A stretch of DNA of 64,000 bases from UBA1351 sp963677885 (lineage in GTDB: Bacteria; Bacillota; Clostridia; Lachnospirales; Vallitaleaceae). The notes beneath the pieces were generated by a model. The model was not told the DNA's origin and did not search any database. It saw nothing but the letters and a program-made list of their open reading frames with translations. The stretch is from positions 3,596,001-3,660,000 of the forward strand of contig OY782500.1 in the NCBI GenBank assembly GCA_963677885.1. The letters are read 5' to 3'. The position numbers were made by a program, and so were the translations under genes. Shown here one piece after another: positions 8,070 through 16,625 of the stretch (its first letter is position 1; each line of letters opens with the position of its first letter).

Positions 8070-9473
8070 ATGAATATCGGAATCGTAACGAAGGTGGAAT
8101 CAGACCATTTATTAGTGATGAATGATTCTATGAAAATCGAAAAAATCAAAAGTCGCTCTGGAGTTCAAGTCGGTGAAAGGCTTGAATATAGATGGAAAGA
8201 CGTATATATGGGTATCAATGGCAGGAAAACAAAGAGACTCCTGTTGTTGGCCAGTCTTATAGTGGTTATGATGGCTTCTTTTGCTGTCTATGGCGTTCGC
8301 GGTGTTAACGAGAATGTCAGCGCTGTAGTATCTGTGGATATAAATCCAAGTATAGAACTGTGGCTTGACCATGATTTAAATGTACTCAAAGTAATAAAAA
8401 TGAATAAAGATGCAGAAACTATCGTTTCGAGAAACATGGTAGACCTATCTTTAGATGAGGTTGTGGATCTGATTGTCCTTAATGCAGGCCAAGAAGGCTA
8501 TTTGCCTGACCAGGGAATGATTTTATTTGGTGTACATGGGAATAATGATATCAAGGCAGCCATGGAAGATGAAGTGGATAGACTCAAAAATAAATACAGG
8601 CATATTTATAGCGTCGTTGCTATTGAAAGATATGAGGAGACAGAGCTAAATGTAAAAAAAGGAAAAGTCTCTGTCGGGAGAGAGATGATAGCGGAGGAAC
8701 TGGCATTGGATTTGGATGAGGTTGGTGAGGTTAGTGTACCTACATTAACAACTGAACTTGAAAATGCCGGTTCCACTGGGTATCACATGGTGACTCGAAG
8801 TATGGTCCAGTCACAGGCACAAGCAGTTATCAAGGAAGAAAATGATGAAAGCAAAGAAAGAGCTCAAGCCTTGCCACTAGAAGAAGTGGAAGTTCACGAA
8901 AAAGAAGATAAAGAACTAGCAGATAAAGAAGAATCAACCAGTAAAAAAAATAATAAGACACTTGACTTTATCTTAGAAGTTTCCGGTGAAAATCAGGAAA
9001 CTGGCGAAGAAAAAGCAGGCCAAGTGCAAGAAAGAGCAGATGACAAGACTGGCGAAGCCAAGGAAGCAGGAACGGACAAGGCAGATGAAGCCCAGGAAGA
9101 GGCAGCAGCCAAGGCAGATGAAGCCCAGGAAGAGGCAGCAGTCAAGGCAGATGAAGCCAAGGAAGAGGCAGCAGCCAAGGCAAGTGAGGCCAAGGAAGCA
9201 GGAGCGGACAAGGCGAGTGAAGCCAAGGAAACCGCAGCGGACAAGGCAGATGAAGCCCAAGAAGCAGGAACAGCCAAGGCAGATGAAGCCCAAGAAGCAG
9301 GAACAGCCAAGGCAGATGAAGCTAAAGAAGCGGCGGCAGACAAGGCAAGTGAAGCTCAGAGTGAAAAATCAGATGATACAAGTAACCCTGGGCAGGACAA
9401 TAATCCGTCAGAGAATAATAAGACCCAAGACAAGGACGAGAAAACCCAGAAGAATAATACAGATGACAACTAG
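8070..9473 (+). CDS. RsgI-like anti-sigma factor with long 11-residue-repeat tail
   Basis: A 467-residue single-pass membrane protein. Residues 1-50 form the RsgI N-terminal domain that binds a SigI-type sigma factor. Residues 57-75 are a transmembrane helix. The first extracellular segment contains VSVDINPSIEL with N92-P93, the Asn-Pro site at which RsgI proteins are known to cleave themselves. The last 150 residues are an Ala/Glu/Lys-rich repeat region (about 325-430) that looks like a long helix, followed by an Asn/Asp/Lys tail. In cellulosome-forming clostridia the outer domain senses polysaccharide; here no carbohydrate-binding domain is seen. No sigI-like gene adjoins it, which is unusual. 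GGAGG precedes ATG 8070; an upstream ATG at 8058 is less well placed. A 44-bp gap leads to the phosphodiesterase gene. Confidence 0.8.
   Translation: MNIGIVTKVESDHLLVMNDSMKIEKIKSRSGVQVGERLEYRWKDVYMGINGRKTKRLLLLASLIVVMMASFAVYGVRGVNENVSAVVSVDINPSIELWLDHDLNVLKVIKMNKDAETIVSRNMVDLSLDEVVDLIVLNAGQEGYLPDQGMILFGVHGNNDIKAAMEDEVDRLKNKYRHIYSVVAIERYEETELNVKKGKVSVGREMIAEELALDLDEVGEVSVPTLTTELENAGSTGYHMVTRSMVQSQAQAVIKEENDESKERAQALPLEEVEVHEKEDKELADKEESTSKKNNKTLDFILEVSGENQETGEEKAGQVQERADDKTGEAKEAGTDKADEAQEEAAAKADEAQEEAAVKADEAKEEAAAKASEAKEAGADKASEAKETAADKADEAQEAGTAKADEAQEAGTAKADEAKEAAADKASEAQSEKSDDTSNPGQDNNPSENNKTQDKDEKTQKNNTDDN
9040..9360 (+). repeat. 33-bp tandem coding repeats in the RsgI-like tail
   Basis: About ten degenerate copies of an 11-codon unit encoding A-D/S-E-A-x-E-x-A-x-x-K. 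The repetition keeps several other reading frames open in both directions, but those are by-products of the repeat. An 11-residue period is typical of extended right-handed coiled or LEA-like helices. Confidence 0.85.
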
Positions 9474-9517
9474 AATACAAGCTGATATCTATGCATTAAT
9501 TACAAGGAAGTAACAGC

Positions 9518-12310
9518 ATGAAAGAAATAATTGGGGTTACATTAAGCTTTATCATTATCATTACAATTTTAATTGGGGCAAAATCAGTAGGAAGAACTGA
9601 TGACTTTCTAAGCCATGATCAAGTATCATGGCTAGAGTCACGTGAGGCTATATACTACCGTACAGAAGGCTTAGTCCCTGAATACATGAATCAGGTTATC
9701 AACTCTATAGGTTTACTATTGAATATCGAGTTTATAGCTCTTGATTCCCAAGGGGGTAAAAGTCCAGACCTTGTTTTTACCACAGATAAGCTCTTGGATC
9801 AAATGTCTTTTCAGTCGGATCCATTGATGCATCATTCTTTTTCCATCTATGGTGATAAGGATGTGGATGCCATGGAAAGAATTGGTGTTTTGGAATCAGT
9901 ATATGGATGGATTCGGAGTGATAAAACATACAGTTATATCAAGTACGATAAGCTGGAAGATTTGATTCGTGACCAGGAAACTGGACAAATAGATGGATTC
10001 ATTACCGGTCAATTAGCTTATGGAATTCACTTTGGAGACCAGGTCTTTTTTGAGACTGAACGACTGGCACCTGTAGACAGTGTAATGTACGCCTATACTG
10101 ACGATTTTGAACTGACAAATATTCTTAATGCAGGTATAGGGCGGATGAAATCCAATAGTACCTTAGACCATGTATTGACGGAATATCTTGATGGCAAGTT
10201 TAAATATGACTTCATGTCTTATTTGACTAGTGAGGAAAAAAACTGGCTGGCAGACAAGGAAACATTGACTGTAGGCTTGGAAGAAAATCCACCCTATGTC
10301 ATTAGGCAGGATGACCAGCTCTATGGACCTGTTATTGGCTTGTTTAACGAGTTTAGCCAAGTGACAGGTGTTGAGGTGGAGTATGTCATTGGCAATGAAG
10401 AACGCCTGGTGGATAATTTGGCCAAGCGAAATATCCAACTCTTGATCTTGAAACGTTCTGATTTTACCAGTGATCCATTTACTTTTATTGATTCTAAGTA
10501 TGTGGTTGTCGGACAGGAAATGATGTGGCCCATGGTTTCTAAAAGCCAACTGGGGACTTACCGGATCGGTATGCTCCTGAGTGAAGGGAAACTTGGACTG
10601 GCTAATAATTTGACTGGTAAATCTCTATTTTTCGAGGATGTGGATTCCTTGAATCAGGCACTTACAGATGGGAAAATTGATGCCTATTTACTTCCTGAAG
10701 TTGCCATGCCATATGTTGAACTGACCTCTGATGTTGACAGGTTCATTATCGGAGAGACGGACCTTGAGTATCAGCTTAATTTTCAAAATGTTCAAGATGA
10801 TCAGGCTCTGGAATCAATACTTGGTAAAATCAAGTTGTTTTTTCCTATAGAATCCTATATTTCAAATTCCACAAGAGAAATCGCAGCCAGTCAGAAAAAT
10901 CATCTTCTATGGATTGGCGGCATATTGGTTGTTTTGTTTTTTGCAGGATCCTTGACTTTTGGTATTATGTATTTCCTTAACCATAGGGATAAAAAGCAGA
11001 TGAATTATCTTTTTTCTCATGATCAGCTGACCCACTTGCCGAATAAGTATGGTGCCTGTCAGCATGTGGATGAAAAGATTCGTGATAGGGAAGCTTTTTA
11101 TATGTTGATGATCAACATCGACAGATTTAAGGAAATCAATGAACGTTTTGGTTATCAATACGGCGATAGTCTCTTAATCGAATATAGTAAGTTGTTATTA
11201 TCGGTCGTTGAAAAGAATATGCTTTTTGCCAGAATGGATGGGGATGGATTTTTATTGGTTGCCCCTTCAGCTGGTGAACAGGATTGTATGTTTATGAGTA
11301 AGCACATCATGAATATGACCAAGGAATTTGAGAATTCCAAAGAAGAATTATATGAGTTTTCAGTCAGTGTATCTAGAATATCTCATCCAAAGTATGGACA
11401 TAATTATCACGAGTTGCTTAGCTTTTTGGAACACACCATGAAATACCAACGCAAGTTCTTAGGTCAGGGACATGATATGGAATTTACCATGGATATTTAT
11501 GATGGCTACCTGAGAGAGCAGCAATTAGTTAAGGAAGTCAAAGCAGGAATCGACCATAAGGAGTTTGATGTTTTTATACAGCCTCAAGTTGACTTGGCAA
11601 ATAATAAAGCCATTGGTGGAGAGGCCCTTGTCAGATGGAATCATCCTCAAAAAGGACTCCTTGGGCCGGCTATGTTTTTAGAAATAGTTGAAAAGCATGG
11701 TTTGATGCGGATGCTGGACTACTATGTATTCGAGAAAGTATGTTACCTCTTAAAGGAATGGCAGGATATCTACCAACCATTCAAGGTGTCTGTCAATGTA
11801 ACAGGTACTACCTTTGAAGACGATGAGTTGATATACAAACTTACGGATATTATTAAAAAGACCGGAGTTGATCCGACCTGGATTGTCATTGAGGTAACAG
11901 AAGATGTAGGTTTAGAGGATTTGGAGAGAGCCAATGCCTTGATTCATGCCATTAATAATCTGGGTATGAAGGTAGCCCTTGATGACTTTGGAACCGGATA
12001 TTCATCCCTGGCTTATGTGGAACAGTTAAATATTAATCTGATCAAGATTGATAAGACCTTCATCGACTATATTCATGTTAAGCCGGAGTCCTACGAAATC
12101 TACAAGTTGATGCTGGAGCTGTCCAGTATCAAAGGGGTACCAATTGTTGTTGAAGGCGTTGAAGTTGAAGAGCAGATTAATAAAATCAATATTAGAAAAG
12201 GGATTATCGCCCAAGGATATTACTATAGTAAACCTCTTTGTATTTCTGATTATGAGTCCTATATGGACCATCAAGGTATGGTCCGGAGTCCGGCTGCTGC
12301 ATCACTATAG
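9518..12310 (+). CDS. Membrane c-di-GMP phosphodiesterase: sensor domains, degenerate GGDEF, EAL
   Basis: A 930-residue protein with an N-terminal membrane segment (about 4-22), an external region resembling two type-3 solute-binding domains (about 30-225 and 235-455, the second starting LTVGLEENPPYVI), a transmembrane helix (about 463-487), a GGDEF domain and an EAL domain. The GGDEF signature is replaced by RMDGDGF (572-578), so it should not make c-di-GMP. The EAL domain keeps its catalytic signatures: E702-A-L, DDFGTGYSSL from D822, IKIDKTF and VVEGVE, so it should hydrolyse c-di-GMP to pGpG. Binding of a small external ligand probably controls activity. It follows the RsgI-like gene closely; AAGGAAG precedes the ATG. 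Confidence 0.9.
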   Translation: MKEIIGVTLSFIIIITILIGAKSVGRTDDFLSHDQVSWLESREAIYYRTEGLVPEYMNQVINSIGLLLNIEFIALDSQGGKSPDLVFTTDKLLDQMSFQSDPLMHHSFSIYGDKDVDAMERIGVLESVYGWIRSDKTYSYIKYDKLEDLIRDQETGQIDGFITGQLAYGIHFGDQVFFETERLAPVDSVMYAYTDDFELTNILNAGIGRMKSNSTLDHVLTEYLDGKFKYDFMSYLTSEEKNWLADKETLTVGLEENPPYVIRQDDQLYGPVIGLFNEFSQVTGVEVEYVIGNEERLVDNLAKRNIQLLILKRSDFTSDPFTFIDSKYVVVGQEMMWPMVSKSQLGTYRIGMLLSEGKLGLANNLTGKSLFFEDVDSLNQALTDGKIDAYLLPEVAMPYVELTSDVDRFIIGETDLEYQLNFQNVQDDQALESILGKIKLFFPIESYISNSTREIAASQKNHLLWIGGILVVLFFAGSLTFGIMYFLNHRDKKQMNYLFSHDQLTHLPNKYGACQHVDEKIRDREAFYMLMINIDRFKEINERFGYQYGDSLLIEYSKLLLSVVEKNMLFARMDGDGFLLVAPSAGEQDCMFMSKHIMNMTKEFENSKEELYEFSVSVSRISHPKYGHNYHELLSFLEHTMKYQRKFLGQGHDMEFTMDIYDGYLREQQLVKEVKAGIDHKEFDVFIQPQVDLANNKAIGGEALVRWNHPQKGLLGPAMFLEIVEKHGLMRMLDYYVFEKVCYLLKEWQDIYQPFKVSVNVTGTTFEDDELIYKLTDIIKKTGVDPTWIVIEVTEDVGLEDLERANALIHAINNLGMKVALDDFGTGYSSLAYVEQLNINLIKIDKTFIDYIHVKPESYEIYKLMLELSSIKGVPIVVEGVEVEEQINKINIRKGIIAQGYYYSKPLCISDYESYMDHQGMVRSPAAASL

Positions 12311-12311
12311 C

Positions 12312-13139
12312 CTACTTGAATTTAGACTGGTATTGTTTAGGGGTATGACCATAAGTTTTCTTAAAAACAGAAATAAAGTATGAAGGTGTTTCGTAACCCA
12401 GTTCGAAGGCCGTGTCTGTCACAGAGTTTGTCAGTAAGAGTTCTCTGGCCTGTTCCATTTTCTCTTGACGGATGTATTTAACAGGGCTAAGTCCAGTGTG
12501 TGCTTTGAAATGGTGACTGAAGTTGCTGGCTGTCATATCCAATTTTTCTGCACACTCTTTAATCAGCTGGGGCTGGTTGAGGTGGTTCTTAATATAGGCG
12601 ATGGATTTATTAATTGGTGAACAGGACTGAAGGTAGATTAAGGACCTGGTCTCAATGTGTTGTAAGAGGTCATAAACCAGCTTCTGGGCATGGAGGTCTA
12701 TTAGGAAATGATCATCTCCAGGAGGGCTGGCAGTAGCCCTGGCTAAACAAAAAAGTTCATATTCAATATCTGATGAAAGATCATTAAGTAACTGAACCGT
12801 TGGTTGGTTACTTTTTTTGTGGGAGTAATGTGATTTTTCAATGACATGCTGAATCAATTGGTTGGATAGTTCGATAAGAATAGATTCAGTATGGGTAAAG
12901 GTTTCGATATAACCTCTGGCATAGGGGGGGATGATATAGGTTTGGTTCTTGTGATGAGTGAAGGTTTTTCCATTATGAGTAACAACCTGGTAGCCCTTGG
13001 TGATGATATTGATTCGGACAGAAGAGGACGAGGTGTAAAGGTATTTGTAACCAGGTGCCAGATGATATGATAAAACGTTAACAAAATCGGTGTGGAAGGT
13101 ATATTTTATATCAGGTGATTTTTCAAATGAAGATAGCAT
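12312..13139 (-). CDS. AraC-family transcriptional regulator
   Basis: A 275-residue regulator with an N-terminal cupin-like sensing domain and a C-terminal pair of helix-turn-helix motifs (about 175-272: LIKECAEKLDMTASNFSHHFKAHTG and VTDTAFELGYETPSYFISVFKKTYG). It ends one base from the stop of the converging phosphodiesterase gene and is transcribed away from the hydrogenase operon, a common arrangement for a regulator and its target. The inducer cannot be read from the sequence. GGAG precedes the ATG by 5 nt. Confidence 0.9.
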   Translation of the reverse strand: MLSSFEKSPDIKYTFHTDFVNVLSYHLAPGYKYLYTSSSSVRINIITKGYQVVTHNGKTFTHHKNQTYIIPPYARGYIETFTHTESILIELSNQLIQHVIEKSHYSHKKSNQPTVQLLNDLSSDIEYELFCLARATASPPGDDHFLIDLHAQKLVYDLLQHIETRSLIYLQSCSPINKSIAYIKNHLNQPQLIKECAEKLDMTASNFSHHFKAHTGLSPVKYIRQEKMEQARELLLTNSVTDTAFELGYETPSYFISVFKKTYGHTPKQYQSKFK

Positions 13140-13241
13140 AGGACTCCAATCTGATAATTATTATCAAAACGTTAAAAAAATAACAATCACAAGAGAAAAA
13201 ATTAGATTTCTTCAAAAATGAATTAGTTTTAATTAAGGAAT

Positions 13242-13320
13242 TTGAGTATTATATTCCTATAAATAGGATATATCACTAGAGTGAATAGGTCAACAGAAAA
13301 AAGTAGTCAGGCCATATAAT
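13242..13320 (+). promoter_or_regulatory. Candidate promoters of the hydrogenase operon
   Basis: Two weak candidates lie in the 362-bp gap between the AraC gene and the operon: TTGAGT (13242-13247)-16-TAGGAT (13264-13269), and an isolated TATAAT (13315-13320). Neither is certain. AraC binding sites cannot be assigned by eye. Confidence 0.35.
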
Positions 13321-13399
13321 GATAAAATATTCACAATATATCCAAATGATTGAAAAAATTATTGGTGAAAATGATGGACCAAAGCTATAGGGCTAGTAC

Positions 13400-13485
13400 C
13401 CTGGCTGGTCGTAAATCTAAAGATTTACTGCTCGCCTATGCAACCTGGCTGGTCGTAAACCTGCGGTTTACTGCTCGCCTATGCA
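13400..13485 (+). repeat. Two tandem hairpin units in the hydrogenase operon leader
   Basis: Unit 1 (13400-13442) and unit 2 (13444-13485) share the flanks CCTGGCTGGTCGTAAA and TTTACTGCTCGCCTATGCA. Their stem tips differ in a paired manner: AAATC-taaa-GATTT in the first, AAACC-tgc-GGTTT in the second. They end 5 nt before the Shine-Dalgarno of the first gene. The loops lack the ACGR of mini-ykkC (guanidine-II) hairpins. They may be a dispersed palindromic repeat or a leader control structure. Confidence 0.8.
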
Positions 13486-13501
13486 TCCTAGGAGGAAAAG
13501 A

Positions 13502-13735
13502 ATGATAGAAATATGTATCGGCAGTGCCTGCCATCTAAAAGGATCTTATCAAGTGATTCAGGAAATGAAGCGTTTGCTTCAGGAAAACGGAATGACTACA
13601 CAGGTGGAACTCAAATCTGCTTTTTGCATCGGTCAGTGTGGTGAAGGTGTCAGTGTTAGGTTGAATGGTGACAAGGTCCACAAAGTTCAGGTGGAGGAAA
13701 TCGAAAACTTTTTTAATGAACACATTCGAGGTTAA
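13502..13735 (+). CDS. Thioredoxin-like [2Fe-2S] ferredoxin (NuoE/HydC-like)
   Basis: A 77-residue protein with the four-cysteine pattern of thioredoxin-like 2Fe-2S ferredoxins: CIGSACHLKGS near the N-terminus and CIGQCGEGVSV around residue 45. It corresponds to the small subunit-E-like ferredoxin found with sensory [FeFe] hydrogenases and probably passes electrons to the next gene product. ATG 13502 follows GGAGG by 6 nt and is preferred over an earlier in-frame ATG at 13481, which lies inside the hairpin unit. The next gene starts 5 nt downstream. Confidence 0.88.
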   Translation: MIEICIGSACHLKGSYQVIQEMKRLLQENGMTTQVELKSAFCIGQCGEGVSVRLNGDKVHKVQVEEIENFFNEHIRG

Positions 13736-13740
13736 GAATT

Positions 13741-15441
13741 ATGATGAAATTTATTCATTTTGATAGTGAAAAATGCGATTCCTGTTATAAGTGCTTAAGG
13801 ATGTGTCCAACTAAAGCCATAAGTTTCAACAAGAATCAGCGACATATTGTGGATAACCTTTGCATTAAATGCGGTAAGTGTCAACAAGTCTGTCCTAGGG
13901 ATGCCCTCTCTATAACCAGTGCCAAAGACAAGGTTTATGAGATGATTAAAAGTGACTATAAGGTTGTTGCATCCATAGCGCCTTCTTATGTAGGTGCTTT
14001 TGGCTTAAAGGAGCCTGGTAAAGTCATTGCTATGCTGAAGATCATGGGCTTTACAGCCGTAGAGGAAACGGCTCTTGGTGCGGATATGGTCGTTGAAGAA
14101 TATAAGGAATACCTTAAGAACACAGACCAGGATGTGGTCATAACCTCCTGTTGTCCATCAGCCTATTATCTAATTGAACAGCATTATGCCTTTATGATTC
14201 CTTCCCTAATTCCTGTGGTATCCCCAATGGTTGCCCACGGTAAAAGTATTAAAGCCAGGTTCGGACCATCAACCAAAACTGTTTTTATAGGGCCCTGTCT
14301 TTCCAAAATGGCTGAAGCAGAGGAGGCAGAAGGTGCCATTGATGCAGTGTTGACCTTTGCAGAACTGGACCAGATGATGAAGGACAGCCCTTTTAACATT
14401 CATGATTGTGAGCCGGAAAACCTGGCAAAAGAATCCAGTCAGCTGGGTAGGGCTTTTCCTCTGGGTATCAATCTGGAAAAGACCAATCCAAGATTTAGGT
14501 TTCTTCATGTCGATGGTGCTGAAGAATGTAAAGAGGTCCTTCGTGAAGTTCGCAGCGGATCGCTGAAAAACTGCTGTATAGAAATCAATATCTGTAAAGG
14601 ATCTTGTCTAGGTGGACCGGATATGCCTGCCAATGGTATCGGGACATTTGGACGTAAGCTCCTTGTTGAAGAATATATTAAAACTAAGAAGACTAAACCA
14701 TCAAAGATGATGAAAACCATGTCGACAACGAATTTGACCAAGCGGTTTCAGGATAAGCAGGCCCTCCTTCGTGAGCCGAATATCTCTATCGTCCATAATA
14801 TTATGAACCAGATGGGCAAGTTTACCAAAGAGGATGAACTTAATTGCGGAGCCTGTGGCTATCAGACCTGTTATGAAAAGGCAAAAGCCGTTTTTTATGG
14901 CTTTTCAGATATTGAGACCTGTCTTCCTTATCTGCAGTCCAAGGCTGAAAGTATGCAGAGTATCATGATTGAGCACAGTCCCAATGCAGTAGTCGTTATG
15001 GATAAGGATCTCTTGGTAAAAGAAATCAATCCTACCTTTGGCAAAATATTTAACCGGGACAATCTACCGGTGGAAGAAATGCCAATCAAGCTGTTTATTG
15101 ATCATACAATTTTTGATGAAGTCCTATCTTTAAAGGAAAGTGTCATTAATAGAAAAATATTTGTAGAAGAGTATGATAAACATTTTTATGCCAACATCAT
15201 CTATATCGATGAAAGTCAGACCCTGATTGGATTTTTGACTGATATTACTATGGATGTGAAGCAGAAAAAAGAATTTGAACAGGTGAAGGAAGAAACCCTC
15301 TTAAAGACCCAAGAAGTTATTGATAAGCAAATGCGGGTAGCCCAGGAAATTGCCAGCCTTCTTGGTGAGACAACAGCTGAAACCAAAATGAGTTTGAAAA
15401 GTCTTAATGACCTGGTCTTAAGGGATAAGGGTGTTTCATGA
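13741..15441 (+). CDS. PAS-containing sensory [FeFe] hydrogenase (HydS-like, group C)
   Basis: A 566-residue protein. Two [4Fe-4S] ferredoxin motifs (CDSCYKCLRMCP and CIKCGKCQQVCP) lead to the H-cluster domain with TSCCPS (C137, C138), IGPCLSKMAE and INICKGSCLGGP. A further cysteine cluster (CGACGYQTC) and a PAS domain (about 410-510) follow, ending in a helical tail. This order is that of group C hydrogenases such as HydS, thought to sense H2 or redox state rather than evolve H2 quickly. The Met that precedes Cys in the second motif of catalytic enzymes is Gly here, and the third motif has Ile in place of Met. It overlaps the phosphatase gene by 4 bp, implying coupled translation. Confidence 0.9.
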   Translation: MMKFIHFDSEKCDSCYKCLRMCPTKAISFNKNQRHIVDNLCIKCGKCQQVCPRDALSITSAKDKVYEMIKSDYKVVASIAPSYVGAFGLKEPGKVIAMLKIMGFTAVEETALGADMVVEEYKEYLKNTDQDVVITSCCPSAYYLIEQHYAFMIPSLIPVVSPMVAHGKSIKARFGPSTKTVFIGPCLSKMAEAEEAEGAIDAVLTFAELDQMMKDSPFNIHDCEPENLAKESSQLGRAFPLGINLEKTNPRFRFLHVDGAEECKEVLREVRSGSLKNCCIEINICKGSCLGGPDMPANGIGTFGRKLLVEEYIKTKKTKPSKMMKTMSTTNLTKRFQDKQALLREPNISIVHNIMNQMGKFTKEDELNCGACGYQTCYEKAKAVFYGFSDIETCLPYLQSKAESMQSIMIEHSPNAVVVMDKDLLVKEINPTFGKIFNRDNLPVEEMPIKLFIDHTIFDEVLSLKESVINRKIFVEEYDKHFYANIIYIDESQTLIGFLTDITMDVKQKKEFEQVKEETLLKTQEVIDKQMRVAQEIASLLGETTAETKMSLKSLNDLVLRDKGVS

Positions 15442-16625
15442 AAGAAGCCGTCAATTATATAGAAATTGGATATGACAGTCTTAACAAGACAGGTGAAGAA
15501 CTCTGTGGTGACAAAGTTGAAGTTTTTCGGTCAGAAGAGCGGTCAATTATTGTTCTGGCTGATGGTCTGGGGTCCGGTGTTAAGGCCAATATTTTGGCGA
15601 CCCTGACATCTAAGATAGCCATCACCATGCTGAAAAAAGGGGCTCATCTGGAAGAGGTGATCGATACCCTTGCCCATACCCTGCCTGTATGTAAGGTACG
15701 AAAAATCGCTTATTCGACTTTGACCATTATCGAAATTGATAAAGACCTGAACTGTAAAATCTTTGAATCTGAAAACCCGCCTTACTTTTTTCTAAGAAAA
15801 GGTAAGGTGTTTGAACCGGAAAAAGAAGAGATGGAGATTAAGGGTAAGCGGATACTTATGACCAAGATAAAGCTTCAGGAAGACGATATCATCTATGCTG
15901 TCAGTGATGGAGCTATCCATGCCGGTGTGGGAAAAACCTTGAATTTTGGCTGGGAATGGAAACATGTCCAGCGATATATCGAAAGAAAATGGGACATGAA
16001 TGCCCTATTTCTCAGCAGGCGGCTTTTGGAGGCTTGTGATGAGCTTTATGAGCATGAACCTGGTGATGATACGACGATTGTTGCTATGAGAGTTAGAAAA
16101 CCCATTCATGTTCTGCTTTTTACTGGGCCGCCTTTAGATCCGGAATATGACAAGGTCCTGGTTGATAAGTTCATGAATCAGCATGGCCGGAAAGTCGTCT
16201 GTGGTGGAACGGCGGCCAATATTGTCGCCAGAGAGCTTAATAGAGAAATTGAAACCACTCTAGACTATGAAGACATGGAACTTCCTCCAACTGCAAAAAT
16301 CCAGGGTATTGACCTTGTGACAGAAGGGGTTTTAACCCTAAAGAAAACCATTCAACTCATCCGGGGCTATCGGCTTAGACAGGTATCTGTAGAGGATCTT
16401 GGTAAGGATGGAGCATCACAGCTTTTCAACGTGCTGGTATCCGGCGGAACCCATATTGAGTTTTGGCTGGGAAAGGCAATGAACTCTGCCCATCAGAATC
16501 CGGGATTTCCTGCTGAACTGAGTATTAAAATGAATGTTGTCAAAGAGTTGGAAGAGGAGTTAATGAAAATCGGCCGTAAGGTCATTATTAGATATGTATC
16601 TGAGGTGAGTCATGAGAAAATTTGA
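15438..16625 (+). CDS. SpoIIE/PP2C-type serine phosphatase linked to the sensory hydrogenase
   Basis: A 395-residue protein. Residues about 1-215 carry PP2C/SpoIIE signatures: LADGLGSG for metal binding, AVSDGAIHAG, and GDDTTIVAMRV near the end. Residues about 220-395 are an extra domain I cannot name. Operons of sensory [FeFe] hydrogenases commonly encode such a phosphatase, so the hydrogenase PAS output may act through protein dephosphorylation, including possible control of an anti-sigma or anti-anti-sigma partner. It overlaps its neighbours by 4 and 14 bp. No partner kinase is in the window. Confidence 0.85.
   Translation: MKEAVNYIEIGYDSLNKTGEELCGDKVEVFRSEERSIIVLADGLGSGVKANILATLTSKIAITMLKKGAHLEEVIDTLAHTLPVCKVRKIAYSTLTIIEIDKDLNCKIFESENPPYFFLRKGKVFEPEKEEMEIKGKRILMTKIKLQEDDIIYAVSDGAIHAGVGKTLNFGWEWKHVQRYIERKWDMNALFLSRRLLEACDELYEHEPGDDTTIVAMRVRKPIHVLLFTGPPLDPEYDKVLVDKFMNQHGRKVVCGGTAANIVARELNREIETTLDYEDMELPPTAKIQGIDLVTEGVLTLKKTIQLIRGYRLRQVSVEDLGKDGASQLFNVLVSGGTHIEFWLGKAMNSAHQNPGFPAELSIKMNVVKELEEELMKIGRKVIIRYVSEVSHEKI

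Noticed and set aside
8973..9513. Long open frames on both strands across the Ala/Glu/Lys repeats
   Set aside because: They arise because a 33-bp repeat without stops in one frame keeps others open; none has a ribosome site, and compositions such as Arg/Gln/Lys-only are implausible.
13400..13485. Tandem hairpins as a CRISPR array or mini-ykkC riboswitch
   Set aside because: Only two abutting units, with no unique spacers and no cas genes; loops lack the ACGR of guanidine-II hairpins.
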